From contig USOZ01000090.1 in the NCBI GenBank assembly GCA_900556525.1, positions 1 to 7,136 of the forward strand: a stretch of 7,136 nt of DNA, in the 5' to 3' direction. The notes under the pieces are model-generated. The model made no database searches. It was not told the DNA's origin and saw nothing but the letters and a program-made list of their open reading frames with translations. Positions 6,509 through 7,136 of this stretch are shown one piece after another (position 1 is the stretch's first letter; the number at the start of each line of letters is the position of its first letter). The translations under genes and the position numbers were made by a program. Source of the DNA: an uncultured Oscillospiraceae bacterium (GTDB lineage: Bacteria > Bacillota > Clostridia > Oscillospirales > Ruminococcaceae).

Positions 6509-6847
6509 GTAATCTAAATCAGGTGGACGCGGGAAGCAATTCCTGAGGAAAGTCCGAGCATCATAGAGCAGGGTAGCTGTTAACTACAGCCGAGGGCGAC
6601 CTTAGGGCTAGTGCAACAGAAATATACCGCCTGTTTTACAGGTAAGGATGGAAAGGCGAGGTAAGAGCTCACCGGAGTGGTAGAGATGCCGCTGCCATGT
6701 AAACCCTATCCGATGCAACGCCGATTGGTTCGGAGGATAACGCTTCTGCTCGAAGCGCTTCGTTTAAGGCGGCTAGAGCTTATCGGCGACGATAAGACCA
6801 GATAGATGTTCACCCAACGACAGAACTCGGCTTATCGATTTAGTTAC
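6509..6847 (+). ncRNA. rnpB: RNase P RNA (bacterial, probably type A)
   Basis: This is the catalytic RNA that cuts 5' leaders from pre-tRNAs together with the RnpA protein. Conserved blocks occur in the right order: CR-I GAGGAAAGTCCGAGC (6545-6559), AGTGCAACAGAAATATACCG (6610-6629), GGTAAGAGCTCACC in the P12 region, GTAAACCC (6699-6706), AGATAGATG near 6800, and CR-V ACAGAACTCGGCTTA (6820-6834). The P4 pairing is covarying: CCGAG (6554-6558) with CTCGG (6826-6830), instead of the more common CCGGG/CCCGG. P1 closes the molecule by pairing GTAATCTAAATC (6509-6520) with GATTTAGTTAC (6837-6847). All landmarks are present, so the gene appears complete and functional. The ends are set from P1 and the promoter, and could be off by a few bases. 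Confidence 0.96.
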
Positions 6848-6868
6848 TTTTTTCGGTAATAACCTTAT
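6829..6868 (+). repeat. 40-bp direct repeat, copy 1 (rnpB 3' end)
   Basis: The sequence from GGCTTATCG (6829) to AACCTTAT (6868) is repeated without a mismatch at 7097-7136, 268 bp downstream. This copy covers the last 19 bp of rnpB, including the 3' strand of P1, plus 21 bp beyond it. Confidence 0.9.
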
Positions 6869-6876
6869 GGTTATTA
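6857..6876 (+). terminator. AT-rich hairpin after rnpB, possible weak terminator
   Basis: TAATAACC (6857-6864) pairs perfectly with GGTTATTA (6869-6876) around a TTAT loop. It is preceded by TTTTTT and followed by TATATATTC. The stem is AT-rich and the following T-run is poor, so efficient termination here is doubtful; a stronger terminator lies at 6961. Confidence 0.4.
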
Positions 6877-6898
6877 TATATTCATCATTTTCCCCCGT

Positions 6899-6928
6899 AT
6901 ACATGTGTAAAGCGCTTTGCACTTGTAT
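6899..6928. promoter_or_regulatory. 30-bp near-perfect dyad, possible operator
   Basis: Two 15-base arms meet without a loop at AAAGCGCTTT (centre 6913/6914) and match at 13 of 15 positions. The shape suggests a dimeric repressor site. TATAAT at 6926-6931 overlaps its right end, but no good -35 box lies 16-18 bp upstream. No gene follows before the terminator at 6961, so the role is open. Confidence 0.4.
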
Positions 6929-6960
6929 AATATCCAAGTTGTTATATTCATTTTCCTCTC

Positions 6961-6990
6961 CCCCTGTTGAAAAACAGGGGATCTTTTTTT
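6961..6990 (+). terminator. strong intrinsic terminator downstream of rnpB
   Basis: CCCCTGTT (6961-6968) pairs with AACAGGGG (6973-6980) around a GAAA tetraloop, followed by ATC and seven T (6984-6990). It probably stops rnpB read-through or an unseen short transcript. The 289 bp after rnpB hold no gene I can support. Confidence 0.85.
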
Positions 6991-6998
6991 GCCTTTTT

Positions 6999-7035
6999 AA
7001 GGCGGCGCTTGTGCTTCGCGGGCACTCGCGGCTTT
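6999..7035. repeat. GC-rich imperfect palindrome, REP-like
   Basis: The arm 6999-7014 (AAGGCGGCGCTTGTGC) and the arm 7022-7035 (GCACTCGCGGCTTT) pair at about 11 of 14 positions around TTCGCGG. Its GC content contrasts with the AT-rich surroundings. Whether it recurs elsewhere in the genome cannot be seen here. Confidence 0.4.
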
Positions 7036-7096
7036 CAATTTATTTGCCTTATTTCCCATAATCAAAACGCCGCAATCGTAAGGATAGTGCGAACGT

Positions 7097-7136
7097 GGCT
7101 TATCGATTTAGTTACTTTTTTCGGTAATAACCTTAT
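7097..7136 (+). repeat. 40-bp direct repeat, copy 2, ending at the window edge
   Basis: This is an exact copy of 6829-6868. Similarity extends slightly left (GAACGTGGCT here, GAACTCGGCT in copy 1), but the rest of rnpB is not repeated. The match runs to the last base of the window, so its true right end is unknown. The window stops at the loop of the hairpin seen at 6857-6876. Confidence 0.9.

Noticed and set aside
6905..6922. CcpA cre site in the dyad around AAAGCGCTTT
   Set aside because: The TG...CA spacing is two bases too long for the 14-bp cre consensus. It could still be another repressor's site.
6867..7061. 64-codon frame downstream of rnpB
   Set aside because: It spans the strong terminator at 6961-6990, has no Shine-Dalgarno, and is of biased composition.
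7062..7136. minus-strand frame of 24 codons running in from the right edge and ending at TGA (7064-7062)
   Set aside because: It is too short to judge, and it overlaps the duplicated rnpB 3' sequence, so coding is unlikely.
6829..7136. Second, partial rnpB gene at the window end
   Set aside because: Only the last 19 bp of rnpB recur. The CR-V/P4 strand is not kept (AACGTGG for AACTCGG), so it is not a gene copy.

Overview
The window looks like a fragment of a Gram-positive Firmicute, most likely a gut or rumen Clostridia of the Ruminococcus/Oscillospiraceae type. The grounds are a GH43 plant-polysaccharide hydrolase, an AgrA/AgrC-style LytTR two-component pair, a wall-anchored SpaA-type adhesin ending in NPYTG-hydrophobic-KKKK, and sigma-A type promoters with purine-rich Shine-Dalgarno sites. 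The genus is an inference from gene content. The left edge cuts a gene and the right edge falls inside a repeat, so the window may be a complete short contig; that cannot be proven from the sequence.

Layout, left to right. (1) Positions 1-1212 (+): the 3' part of a GH43 hydrolase with a CBM6-like C-terminal module, followed by an intrinsic terminator at 1374-1406. (2) Positions 1451-3519 (+): a near-consensus promoter, a LytTR response regulator, and 23 bp later a multipass AgrC-like sensor whose catalytic motifs are replaced. (3) Positions 3523-3740 (+): a tandem 12-bp repeat next to a strong promoter, about 145 bp with no convincing gene but stable hairpins, then a bidirectional terminator; this is a candidate small RNA. 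(4) Positions 3761-3847: an 87-bp quasi-palindrome. (5) Positions 3867-6218 (-): a 783-residue sortase-anchored surface protein with a choice-of-anchor A domain, two SpaA domains, a Ser/Thr stalk and Asp/Pro repeats, read from a perfect-consensus promoter. (6) Positions 6474-6847 (+): promoter and RNase P RNA (rnpB), divergent from the adhesin. (7) Positions 6848-7136: no convincing gene, but several dyads, a strong terminator, and a 40-bp exact copy of the rnpB 3' end at the window edge.

How the parts relate. The hydrolase would trim arabinose- or xylose-containing side chains, and the adhesin may hold the cell to substrate or host surfaces. The most interesting unit is 1451-3740: response regulator, degenerate sensor, repeat-flanked promoter and candidate RNA are arranged like the agr locus with RNAIII, although no peptide or AgrB-like gene is present in the window. 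That functional link is inference from arrangement and spacing only.
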